DNA from: Paracoccaceae bacterium | GTDB lineage: Bacteria > Pseudomonadota > Alphaproteobacteria > Rhodobacterales > Rhodobacteraceae | Length of the DNA: 6,431 bases | Direction: 5' to 3' | Assembly (NCBI GenBank): GCA_002712045.1 | Contig: PARX01000041.1 | Location: forward strand, 1-6,431 | In this document: positions 1 through 5,657 of the stretch, piece by piece | Layout of the letters: the number at the start of each line of letters is the position of its first letter | Numbering within the stretch: position 1 is the first letter of the stretch | Position numbers and translations under genes: made by a program | Notes under the pieces: model-generated | Seen by the model: only the letters and a program-made list of their open reading frames with translations | What the model was told of the DNA's origin: nothing | The model's database searches: none

Positions 1-273
1 AAAGTCTTCTGGTTCACCTTTCTTTTGACGATCTGCGATAACATCTACTGGAAACCCGAGCCCAGCCCAAACATTATTATAGTTTATCCCAGTAGCCATA
101 ACATAAACAAGCACATCCTTTGGGCCAATTTTTGGCGTATCAATCACTTCACGTGCCCAAGCTTTATTTGGCTCACCAAAGCGATCTTGCCTAACACTAA
201 AAGCATGCATCTTTTCGGGGACCTCACCTAACGGTGGCATTTCTCCCAAGTCATAAAGTGATTTAACAGCCAT
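1..273 (-). CDS. ccrA: Crotonyl-CoA carboxylase/reductase family protein, N-terminal part (3' end outside window)
   Basis: The first 91 codons are present and the frame is still open at base 1; family members are about 430-450 residues. Ccr is a cytoplasmic NADPH-dependent medium-chain dehydrogenase/reductase that reductively carboxylates crotonyl-CoA to ethylmalonyl-CoA in the ethylmalonyl-CoA pathway. Seen here: the N-terminal block LYDLGEMPPLGEVPEKMHAF (residues 6-25), which resembles the LYEIGEMPPLGHVP start of the Rhodobacter enzyme as I remember it, then a GroES-like beginning with VLVYVMATGINYNNVWAGLG (residues 54-73). The start ATG (273-271) has a good ribosome site, AGGAGAA at 284-278, five bases away. 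The NADPH-binding and CO2-binding residues lie outside the window, so true carboxylase activity cannot be told from simple enoyl-CoA (for example acryloyl-CoA) reduction. It lies 67 bases after the DUF1326 gene on the same strand. I saw only weak promoter-like sequence in that gap, so co-transcription is possible. Confidence 0.85.
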   Translation of the reverse strand, partial: MAVKSLYDLGEMPPLGEVPEKMHAFSVRQDRFGEPNKAWAREVIDTPKIGPKDVLVYVMATGINYNNVWAGLGFPVDVIADRQKKGEPEDF

Positions 274-340
274 ATCTTTCTCCTAATCTCTGTATAAAAA
301 AATTAAATCTGCGTAAAGTTTCAAAAAGTTACAAAATGTC

Positions 341-1090
341 TTATCTTTGAACTATTTTTTTCAAATTTTTGTCATATGAAAACTTTCGTTCCCCTCTCCA
401 ATTTATTGGACAAATTTCAGCTGACCTGCCATCAAAATCCCATACTCGACCATAATCTCTGATTCTGCTTTTATTACCTTTAGCAACTATTATATCTGGT
501 CCCATCCAATATTTGGTATTTTTGACAATTACTGGCTCTTCGTTATTCTTGCCAGTTACCATCTCGATCTCACCTCTAATCTTGTTTTCAATGATTATTC
601 TTCTTTTTGTACCATCGCGTTCGATTACGACTGGTGCTCGCTCAGCCCCAATGATTTCTGAAACTAACTTAGTAAACAAACCTGTTGTACCACCCGCTTG
701 GCCAGAAAAAATCTGCAAAATTCCATTATATGCTTTACCACTTGCCCGATCATCTACATACGCAGCAACTTTCCAATTTCCTTCACCCATGCGTCCTGGA
801 ATATCGACAAGCAACCCAACATTCAGCCCAGATAAATCTTCTCCTTCAAAATGGCCATCATCAATAATAATTCCCATCCAGGCATGACAATGGCCTTCTG
901 TCGGTGGATGCGCACCCAAAGAAACAACGCAAGGACAAAAAACTGTACATGAACAATTTAGAATCAATTCACCATTTATTGCCCAATCTGTTGGAGTCGC
1001 CTTGCGTCTCATCGGATTGTCTAATTTAGCCGAAATTTTTGAACGAGTTGCTATCCTATCTGACTTATCAGAAGATGCTGTCGATGCCAT
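341..1090 (-). CDS. DUF1326 domain-containing protein
   Basis: A 249-residue soluble protein with no signal peptide and no convincing membrane helix. Residues about 36-230 look like the DUF1326 family, whose function is not established. The hallmark is a cysteine cluster near the start of the domain, NCSCTVFCPC (Cys46, Cys48, Cys52, Cys54), followed by GHCHAW with His67, Cys68 and His69, and a late Cys227 in EICPINWRGE. These Cys/His residues suggest metal binding or thiol chemistry, but that is inference. The first 35 residues are a polar Ser/Lys/Arg-rich extension before the domain begins at DWAINGELIL. I kept the first ATG because AGGGGA lies five bases upstream (on + at 1096-1101); a shorter start at Met27 (1012-1010) would remove most of the extension. 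The gene stands 254 bases from potI upstream and 67 bases from the ccr-like gene downstream, so it may form a unit with ccr rather than with the transporter. Confidence 0.82.
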   Translation of the reverse strand: MASTASSDKSDRIATRSKISAKLDNPMRRKATPTDWAINGELILNCSCTVFCPCVVSLGAHPPTEGHCHAWMGIIIDDGHFEGEDLSGLNVGLLVDIPGRMGEGNWKVAAYVDDRASGKAYNGILQIFSGQAGGTTGLFTKLVSEIIGAERAPVVIERDGTKRRIIIENKIRGEIEMVTGKNNEEPVIVKNTKYWMGPDIIVAKGNKSRIRDYGRVWDFDGRSAEICPINWRGERKFSYDKNLKKIVQR

Positions 1091-1344
1091 ATCTATTCCC
1101 CTATCAACAATTATTTAAACAACAATACGTATTCTATCACCAATGGACAAACCAAGTAAGATTAACGTTACGCCAATTAGATCTATAAAACAGTGATAAA
1201 CCACAATTTTTTTCTAAATACTCCAGAAAACGTTAACTTAACCTTAATACTTAAAACATTAATCAGTTTACCGTATAGTCGTATTACTTATTGAAATTCA
1301 ATCTAATAATTTAAAATAAAAAAACTGATAAACGAATGACAAGA
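1091..1344. other. AT-rich intergenic region between potI and the DUF1326 gene
   Basis: This 254-base spacer separates the potI stop from the DUF1326 start and contains no ORF with a credible ribosome site on either strand. Five TTAA tetramers are packed into 1233-1262, and the 7-mer AACGTTA occurs twice (1164-1170 and 1229-1235), each copy inside an 8-base self-complementary word. A T7 run on the minus strand (1318-1324) follows potI, but no GC-rich stem precedes it, so I do not call an intrinsic terminator. The likely content is the end of the pot transcript and the promoter of the DUF1326 gene. Confidence 0.5.
1131..1139 (-). promoter_or_regulatory. Possible extended -10 promoter for the DUF1326 gene
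   Basis: Read on the minus strand, TGATAGAAT is an extended -10 element: TG, one base, then TAGAAT, five of six matches to TATAAT. It would start transcription roughly 35 bases before the DUF1326 ATG. I see no good -35 hexamer at 16-18 bases, so the call rests on the extended -10 alone, in AT-rich sequence where chance matches are common. Confidence 0.3.
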
Positions 1345-2184
1345 TTAGTCTGCTCTATTTGCCATAGCTTGATCCATCAAATCCCGTTTTTGTTGCCTGA
1401 ACATAATATAGGCAGCAATAGCAACTAGAATTGCTACAAATATAATTATGAGGGTGGCTAGAGCATTAATATCTGGTCGCAATCCAAGACGTATGCGAGA
1501 AAAAATTAATATAGGCAATGTGTTAGCACCAGGTCCGGTTACAAAACTAGCGATAACGAGATCATCAAGAGATAATGTAAATGCGAGTAACCAGCCAGCC
1601 AACATGCCTGGTGCAAGTCTCGGCAAGGTAATTGTTGTCATAACTTTGAAGGGCTTTGCACCTAAATCTGCGGCAGCCTCTTCTAGGTCTATGCCCATAC
1701 CTGTCAATCTTGCCTGAATAATTACAGCTACATAAGCCAGAGAAAAAGTGATGTGTGCTATAGTAATAGTGGTAAACCCTCGTTCACTAGGCCAACCAAT
1801 CATTTGTTTCAAAGATATAAATAGCACCAATAACGATAACCCAGTAATTACTTCTGGCATTACTAAAGGCGCTACCAACATTCCTCCAAAAATCGTACGA
1901 CCTTTAAAACGGCCAAATCGCACCATTGCCAGTCCTGCTAAAGTACCTAATATTGTTGCAAATGTGGCATTAACCAGGGCTATTCTTAAGCTCAAAAAAA
2001 CCGCCTGCCACACGTCAGGGGATTTGAATAAAACTTCATACCAACGAAATGACCAACCACCCCAAACTGGTACAAGCTTTGAATAGTTAAACGAATAAAT
2101 AATTAACAAAAACAGAGGAACGTATAGGAAGGTAAAACCTATGATGAGCATCATTGTTAAGAATTTAGATCGATCATTATTCAT
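1345..2184 (-). CDS. potI: Polyamine ABC transporter permease PotI
   Basis: This inner-membrane permease subunit pairs with PotH to form the translocation channel for polyamines. The 279-residue product matches the usual length of PotI (about 280). It has about six hydrophobic segments, near residues 10-32, 66-88, 99-124, 140-160, 190-215 and 242-262. The EAA loop that docks on the ATPase is at residues 168-189 (EEAAADLGA ... ITLPRLAPG). The start at ATG 2184-2182 lies one base after the potH stop, with a weak TAGG ribosome signal inside the end of potH, as expected for a translationally coupled gene. A longer in-frame start at 2262 would add 26 odd residues (rich in Cys, Trp and Tyr) and overlap potH by 77 bases, so I rejected it. 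It is the last gene of the transporter operon. PotC of the potABCD system is the alternative name, but gene order and the PotH and PotF matches favour PotI. Confidence 0.9.
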   Translation of the reverse strand: MNNDRSKFLTMMLIIGFTFLYVPLFLLIIYSFNYSKLVPVWGGWSFRWYEVLFKSPDVWQAVFLSLRIALVNATFATILGTLAGLAMVRFGRFKGRTIFGGMLVAPLVMPEVITGLSLLVLFISLKQMIGWPSERGFTTITIAHITFSLAYVAVIIQARLTGMGIDLEEAAADLGAKPFKVMTTITLPRLAPGMLAGWLLAFTLSLDDLVIASFVTGPGANTLPILIFSRIRLGLRPDINALATLIIIFVAILVAIAAYIMFRQQKRDLMDQAMANRAD

Positions 2185-2185
2185 T

Positions 2186-3142
2186 TCAAAACCTATCAGC
2201 CGCTTTACCTTGATAATGTTGGTATATCGCCATTGGCAAAACCAACAATAACAATAACACAATTGCTACCGCAGATGCGATTGGCCAATCAATATTCTTT
2301 GCAAATTCGTTATATAATTGCCTCCCAATCATCTGTACGTTGCCACCACCGAGTAGATCAGGAATTACATATTCTCCAGTAGCGGGAATAAATACTAACA
2401 TTGATCCAGCAACGATACCAGGTATCGTTAAGGGTACAGTAATTTTGATAAAAGTATTTATAGGATGTGAGCCAAGATCAGCAGCAGCCTCATTCAAGGT
2501 CGGATCGAGTTTTTCCATATTTGCGTAAAGTGGTAAAACCATGAAAGGAAGGTAAGTGTAGACAATACCGATATATACTGCAAATTCAGTATATAACATG
2601 CGAATTGGGGTCTCAATCAAACCCACCATAATCAAAAGATCATTAATTGTACCCTGATCTGCAAGTAAACCCATCCAAGCGTACACTCTTAAAATAAATG
2701 ATGTCCAAAAGGGCAAAATTATAGCAAATAAAAGCAATGATTTGGTCGTTGCACTTGAACGGACGATCCCATAGGCGATGGGATAACCAAGCAGTAAACA
2801 ATAAAACGTCGATATTGCTGCAATTTTCAAGGAGTTTATGTATGTGCGTGCATATAAAGGGTCTTCAAAAATATATATAAAATTATCAAATACCAATCGA
2901 ATTGATATTATACTTCCATCTACCCATTCAATCATTTTACTAAAGGGCGGGCTTGCAATCATTAGTTCAGCAAGGCTTATTTTTGCAACAATAAAAAATG
3001 GGGTCAGAAAGAAAATTAACAGCCAGACAAAAGGAATAAAAATGACTAGTGTCTTCCACCTAGATTGCAAATTTCTTACAATAATATTGTTAACTTTTTT
3101 TAACTTAGTAAGTGAAAGGTACGAATGATCAGCTCTTATCAT
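2186..3142 (-). CDS. potH: Polyamine ABC transporter permease PotH
   Basis: This is the second channel subunit of the polyamine importer, in the inner membrane. The 318-residue product is almost exactly the length of E. coli PotH. Hydrophobic segments lie near residues 32-56, 104-128, 136-160, 186-206, 239-259 and 288-308. The EAA loop is at 218-240 (EAAADLGSHP ... VPLTIPG). The following stretch, GSMLVFIPATGEYVIPDLLG (residues 246-265), and DWPIASAVAI (285-294) are near-copies of remembered E. coli PotH sequence, which is my reason for H rather than B. The start ATG (3142-3140) overlaps the potG stop in an ATGA four-base overlap. There is no clear ribosome site of its own, so translation is probably coupled to potG. 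The sequence encoding TIPGIV contains a perfect 9-bp inverted repeat (2411-2429), listed separately. Confidence 0.92.
   Translation of the reverse strand: MIRADHSYLSLTKLKKVNNIIVRNLQSRWKTLVIFIPFVWLLIFFLTPFFIVAKISLAELMIASPPFSKMIEWVDGSIISIRLVFDNFIYIFEDPLYARTYINSLKIAAISTFYCLLLGYPIAYGIVRSSATTKSLLLFAIILPFWTSFILRVYAWMGLLADQGTINDLLIMVGLIETPIRMLYTEFAVYIGIVYTYLPFMVLPLYANMEKLDPTLNEAAADLGSHPINTFIKITVPLTIPGIVAGSMLVFIPATGEYVIPDLLGGGNVQMIGRQLYNEFAKNIDWPIASAVAIVLLLLLVLPMAIYQHYQGKAADRF
2411..2429. repeat. Perfect 9-bp inverted repeat inside potH
   Basis: AACGATACC, one base, GGTATCGTT: a 19-base near-palindrome with perfect 9-base arms, inside the potH codons for the TIPGIV segment after the EAA loop. A 9-bp perfect arm with this exact spacing is not expected in 6.4 kb (roughly 0.03 times by chance), but over all spacings such an event is less surprising. 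It has no obvious role inside a coding region. It could be a protein-binding site or simple coincidence of codons. Confidence 0.6.
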
Positions 3143-4236
3143 TTGGATAACATCATAACGCTAGAAGTATCCCATTCAAGGTAGACTTCATCTTTCTCTG
3201 AAATCTGTTTTTCCAAATCTTTCAATCGAACTTGATTGGGCACAGTCACATCAACAATACGATTACTTTTCAACTTTACTTTATATCTTGAGCTATTTCC
3301 AAAATAGCCAATATCATCAATTACTCCGATTAACCCATCCTTCTTTGTTAATGTTGAAGAAAGCTTAGTTAATTTAATTTTCTCTGGTCTTACACCAATA
3401 AATACCTTATCGCCAACTGTCAGCTTATTGTTAGTTTCAACTCTAAAATTCCCGATATCAGTTTGTATTTTTATCCAACTCGAAGAATTTTCCACTACAC
3501 TTCCTTCAAAAATATTTGCGGACCCAATAAAATCAGCAACAAAACGATTTTTTGGAAACTCATAAATCTCAGTAGGAGAACCAATTTGCACAAATTGACC
3601 TTCATTCATTACTGCTATTCGAGATGAAAGTGTCATTGCTTCTTCTTGATCATGGGTCACAACTACGAAGGTTACCCCAACTTTTTCTTGAATGTTCATT
3701 AACTCAAACTGAGTTTGATCACGTAATTTTTTATCAAGAGCACCAAGTGGCTCATCTAGAAGTAAAAGTTTTGGTTGCTTTACTAAAGCACGTGCAAGAG
3801 CAACTCTTTGTTTCTGCCCTCCCGAGAGCTGCTGCGGTCGTCTTTTCTTGTAATCTTGAAGTTCAACAAGTCTTAGAATATCATCTACTTTGTCTGCTAT
3901 ATCCGTCTTATTCAAACCATCCTGTTGAAGGCCAAAGGCCACATTTTTTTCTACTGTCATATGAGGAAAAAGAGCATAATTTTGAAACATCATATTTGTT
4001 GGCCGCTCATATGGCGGCACATTAGACATATCTTTTCCATCAATTATTATTTGACCAGATGTTGGTGACTCAAACCCCGCCAACATACGCAACAAAGTTG
4101 TCTTCCCACACCCTGATCCTCCTAGCAAACAAAAAAGCTCACCTTTGAATATTTCTAAATCTATGTTGTTTACAGCTAAAAATGATCCAAAGGATTTTGT
4201 TACGCCACGAATTTGTAATAACGGTGTATCATTCAT
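3139..4236 (-). CDS. potG: Polyamine ABC transporter ATP-binding protein PotG
   Basis: This is the cytoplasmic ATPase that powers polyamine import through PotH and PotI. In its 365 residues: Walker A at 39-46 (GGSGCGKT, Lys45), Q-loop Gln85 in MMFQNYALFPHMTVE, ABC signature LSGGQ at 137-141, Walker B LLLLDEP at 157-163 with catalytic Glu162, D-loop GALD at 165-168, and switch His195 in VVTHDQEEAM. All catalytic residues are intact. Residues about 236-365 form the C-terminal TOBE-type regulatory domain (FIGSANIFEG ..., GVRPEKIKL at 281-289). The helical region VPPYERPTNMMFQNYALFPH resembles E. coli PotG. The ATG at 4236-4234 has a GAGGGT ribosome site six bases upstream (4247-4242). It is preceded by a 129-base linker after potF, and its stop overlaps potH by four bases. 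PotA is the nearest alternative; the gene order F-G-H-I argues for PotG. Confidence 0.93.
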   Translation of the reverse strand: MNDTPLLQIRGVTKSFGSFLAVNNIDLEIFKGELFCLLGGSGCGKTTLLRMLAGFESPTSGQIIIDGKDMSNVPPYERPTNMMFQNYALFPHMTVEKNVAFGLQQDGLNKTDIADKVDDILRLVELQDYKKRRPQQLSGGQKQRVALARALVKQPKLLLLDEPLGALDKKLRDQTQFELMNIQEKVGVTFVVVTHDQEEAMTLSSRIAVMNEGQFVQIGSPTEIYEFPKNRFVADFIGSANIFEGSVVENSSSWIKIQTDIGNFRVETNNKLTVGDKVFIGVRPEKIKLTKLSSTLTKKDGLIGVIDDIGYFGNSSRYKVKLKSNRIVDVTVPNQVRLKDLEKQISEKDEVYLEWDTSSVMMLSK

Positions 4237-4292
4237 ATCTAACCCTCGCGACCAATGATTTTTTAGAAAAAGTACTGATGATTATTAAGCCT

Positions 4293-4318
4293 GAGATAGT
4301 TCTAATGAAGAGATAGTT
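4293..4318. repeat. Tandem 9-bp direct repeat in the potF-potG linker
   Basis: GAGATAGTT occurs at 4293-4301 and again at 4310-4318, a 17-base period with an 8-base spacer. It sits between the potF hairpin and potG. On the transcript it would be read as AACUAUCUC twice. It may be a leftover of a small duplication or a binding site. There is no functional evidence. Confidence 0.55.
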
Positions 4319-4323
4319 AGTAT

Positions 4324-4359
4324 AGGCTGGCGGATCGATAGATCACAATCCGCCAGCCT
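4324..4359 (-). terminator. Strong hairpin just after potF (mRNA-stabilising or partial terminator)
   Basis: The arms AGGCTGGCGGAT (4324-4335) and ATCCGCCAGCCT (4348-4359) are perfect 12-bp complements around a 12-base loop, GC-rich against an AT-rich background. The stem begins six bases after the potF stop codon. On the minus strand no U-run follows (UAUACUAACU comes next), so it is not a classical rho-independent terminator. In operons with an abundant binding protein first, such a hairpin typically protects the 3' end of the binding-protein message or lowers read-through, giving more PotF than PotGHI. That role is inferred here. No U-run is present on the plus side either. Confidence 0.75.
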
Positions 4360-4365
4360 TATTTA

Positions 4366-5475
4366 TCAATTACCAGCTTTAAAATCTGTCCATGTTCTGG
4401 TCTGCATACGCTGAGCTTTAGGCGGCAAGGATGCATTAGTATACATGTTATCAATTTGACCGCTAGTAGGGAAGGCCGCTGGACTGGAAGTAACTTCCTC
4501 ATCTACCATTGGCTTAGCCGTAAGATTTGCTGTCGCATACCATGTGTAATTACTGTCGGCAGCTCCAACTTCAGGTCTCATCATGTAGTTAAGGAACAAA
4601 TGCGCATCTTCCACATTACCGGCATCAGAAGGAATTAACCATCCATCAATCCACAAATTTGCTTTGCCTGGTCCCTCGGGTAAAAAGAAGTCAAGCACAA
4701 CTCCGGTATTCGCTTCAGCCGCGCCAGCCATTGCTAGCAATCCGTCTGGGCCCCAAGTTACTGATACACAAAACTCTTTTTCAGGCATCCTTCCATAGGC
4801 ATAGTTATCAAATGTCTTAATATAAGGTCGAATTTGTGCCAGCATCTCTCCAGCCTTTGCATAATCGTCCTTGTTTGTTGACCCTGGATCTAAACCAAGA
4901 TGGGCAAGAGCCATTGGAATTATATCTTGTGGAGAGTCCAAAAATGACACACCACACTTCGCTAATTCTTTCATGTGTTTTGGATCAAAAATCATATCCA
5001 TTGAACCGATAGGAGCACCCGGATAAGTTTCTAAAACTAATTCCTCATTATAAGTTACCCCATGTGTACCCCACATGTACGGAACAAAATGTTTATTGCC
5101 TGGATCCCAATCTTTACCCAGTTGATCCATGATTGCGGCATCCATATGTTTTACATTGTCTAATTTTGAAAAATCTAACGGCGCTAAAATACCGGCCTTG
5201 ATCAGCCTAGCAACCATACTCCCGGAGTGGCTAACAACATCATATCCACTATTACCAGCTAACAATTTCGCATCAATCGATTCAGCTGAGTCGTAAGTAT
5301 CGTAAATAACTTTTATTCCAGTCTCTTTTTCAAAATTCGCGATAGTTTCTTCACCAATATACTCAGCCCAATTCGTAACTTTCAGAACACGTTCTTCGGC
5401 TATTGCAGCGCCCGTCATGAAAGCACCAACTACAACGGTACTAAGTAAAATTCTTGAATAATTCTTAATTTTCAT
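4366..5475 (-). CDS. potF: Periplasmic polyamine-binding protein PotF-like
   Basis: This periplasmic substrate-binding protein delivers polyamines to PotGHI. It has 369 residues, like E. coli PotF (about 370). Residues 1-26 are a signal peptide: charged MKIKNYSR, hydrophobic core, and AIA before EE as the likely cleavage site. The mature protein has the two-lobe fold signatures NWAEYIGEETIANFEKETGI (35-54) and CGVSFLDSPQD (174-184), then GSTNKDDY, close to PotF. Conserved amine-binding positions, by hand alignment from memory, are Trp36, Ser84, Trp241, Asp244, Asp277 and Tyr313. Glu38 and Trp275 are instead the residues found in the spermidine binder PotD, and Ala37, Met87, Ser181 and Asn347 match neither protein. 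Polyamine binding is therefore likely but the preferred ligand is not certain. The ATG (5475-5473) is preceded by GGGAGAG (5491-5485) nine bases away. It is the first gene of the operon, behind a good promoter and followed by a strong hairpin. Confidence 0.9.
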   Translation of the reverse strand: MKIKNYSRILLSTVVVGAFMTGAAIAEERVLKVTNWAEYIGEETIANFEKETGIKVIYDTYDSAESIDAKLLAGNSGYDVVSHSGSMVARLIKAGILAPLDFSKLDNVKHMDAAIMDQLGKDWDPGNKHFVPYMWGTHGVTYNEELVLETYPGAPIGSMDMIFDPKHMKELAKCGVSFLDSPQDIIPMALAHLGLDPGSTNKDDYAKAGEMLAQIRPYIKTFDNYAYGRMPEKEFCVSVTWGPDGLLAMAGAAEANTGVVLDFFLPEGPGKANLWIDGWLIPSDAGNVEDAHLFLNYMMRPEVGAADSNYTWYATANLTAKPMVDEEVTSSPAAFPTSGQIDNMYTNASLPPKAQRMQTRTWTDFKAGN

Positions 5476-5558
5476 AATTTAATTCTCTCCCTATAATTTT
5501 TTGGCCTAATATTATTTCCCAATCGTTATTAAAAAAACCCGCTGGATTAGACAGTTTT

Positions 5559-5587
5559 ATCATACTTGATCAAGTTACAAATGTCCA
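5559..5587 (-). promoter_or_regulatory. Sigma70-like promoter of the pot operon
   Basis: On the minus strand, -35 TGGACA (5587-5582, five of six) and -10 TATGAT (5564-5559, five of six) are separated by exactly 17 bases. Transcription would start near 5552, giving a leader of about 75 bases before the potF ATG. Distance, spacing and match quality make this the best promoter in the window. Confidence 0.6.
5564..5575. promoter_or_regulatory. 12-bp palindrome in the promoter spacer, candidate operator
   Basis: ACTTGATCAAGT is a perfect palindrome lying between the -35 and -10 hexamers of the pot promoter and touching the first base of the -10. A repressor bound there would block polymerase. A 12-bp perfect palindrome is expected about once or twice by chance in this much sequence, so its position, not its existence, is the argument. 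I cannot name the regulator. Confidence 0.35.
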
Positions 5588-5610
5588 AATACCTGAACTC
5601 GAATTCGCTT

Positions 5611-5639
5611 ATCACTGCACGAATTAGCTTTCCTGTCAA
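5611..5639 (-). promoter_or_regulatory. Second, weaker upstream promoter candidate for potF
   Basis: A perfect -35 TTGACA (5639-5634) is followed after 17 bases by AGTGAT (5616-5611), only three of six matches, but preceded by TG-C as an extended -10. It lies just after the Rieske oxygenase stop codon. It could be an alternative start site or a chance match. Confidence 0.3.
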
Positions 5640-5657
5640 CGCTTAACAGACACTTTA

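Noticed and set aside
25..231. 68-codon open frame on the plus strand
   Set aside because: Antisense to the clearly recognised Ccr N-terminus.
291..324. Promoter directly before the ccr-like gene
   Set aside because: The possible -35 words (TTGAAA, TTTACG) have no -10 partner at acceptable spacing with more than weak matches. The AT-rich gap makes chance hits likely.
513..887. 124-codon open frame on the plus strand
   Set aside because: Antisense to the DUF1326 gene, with composition expected from the complementary strand and no domain or operon support.
1318..1324. T7 run on the minus strand after potI as an intrinsic terminator
   Set aside because: No GC-rich stem precedes it. The only nearby pairing (1262-1269 with 1322-1329) is 8 bp, AT-rich and separated by about 50 bases.
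2185..2262. Longer in-frame start for potI adding 26 residues
   Set aside because: It would overlap potH by 77 bases, its extra residues are unlike any PotI N-terminus, and the ATG at 2184 lies one base after the potH stop, as expected for coupled genes.
3624..4025. 133-codon open frame on the plus strand
   Set aside because: It runs antisense to potG through the conserved Walker B, signature and Q-loop codons and has no recognisable product. It is a shadow of a well-supported gene.
5531..5550. CCAGCGGG followed by T7 on the minus strand in the potF leader as a terminator or attenuator
   Set aside because: I could not find a complementary arm upstream of the GC-rich word, so there is no stem to support termination.
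5634..5656. Short inverted repeat (CTGT ... ACAG) after the Rieske stop codon
   Set aside because: Only 4 bp pair and no T-run follows. It is too weak for a terminator.
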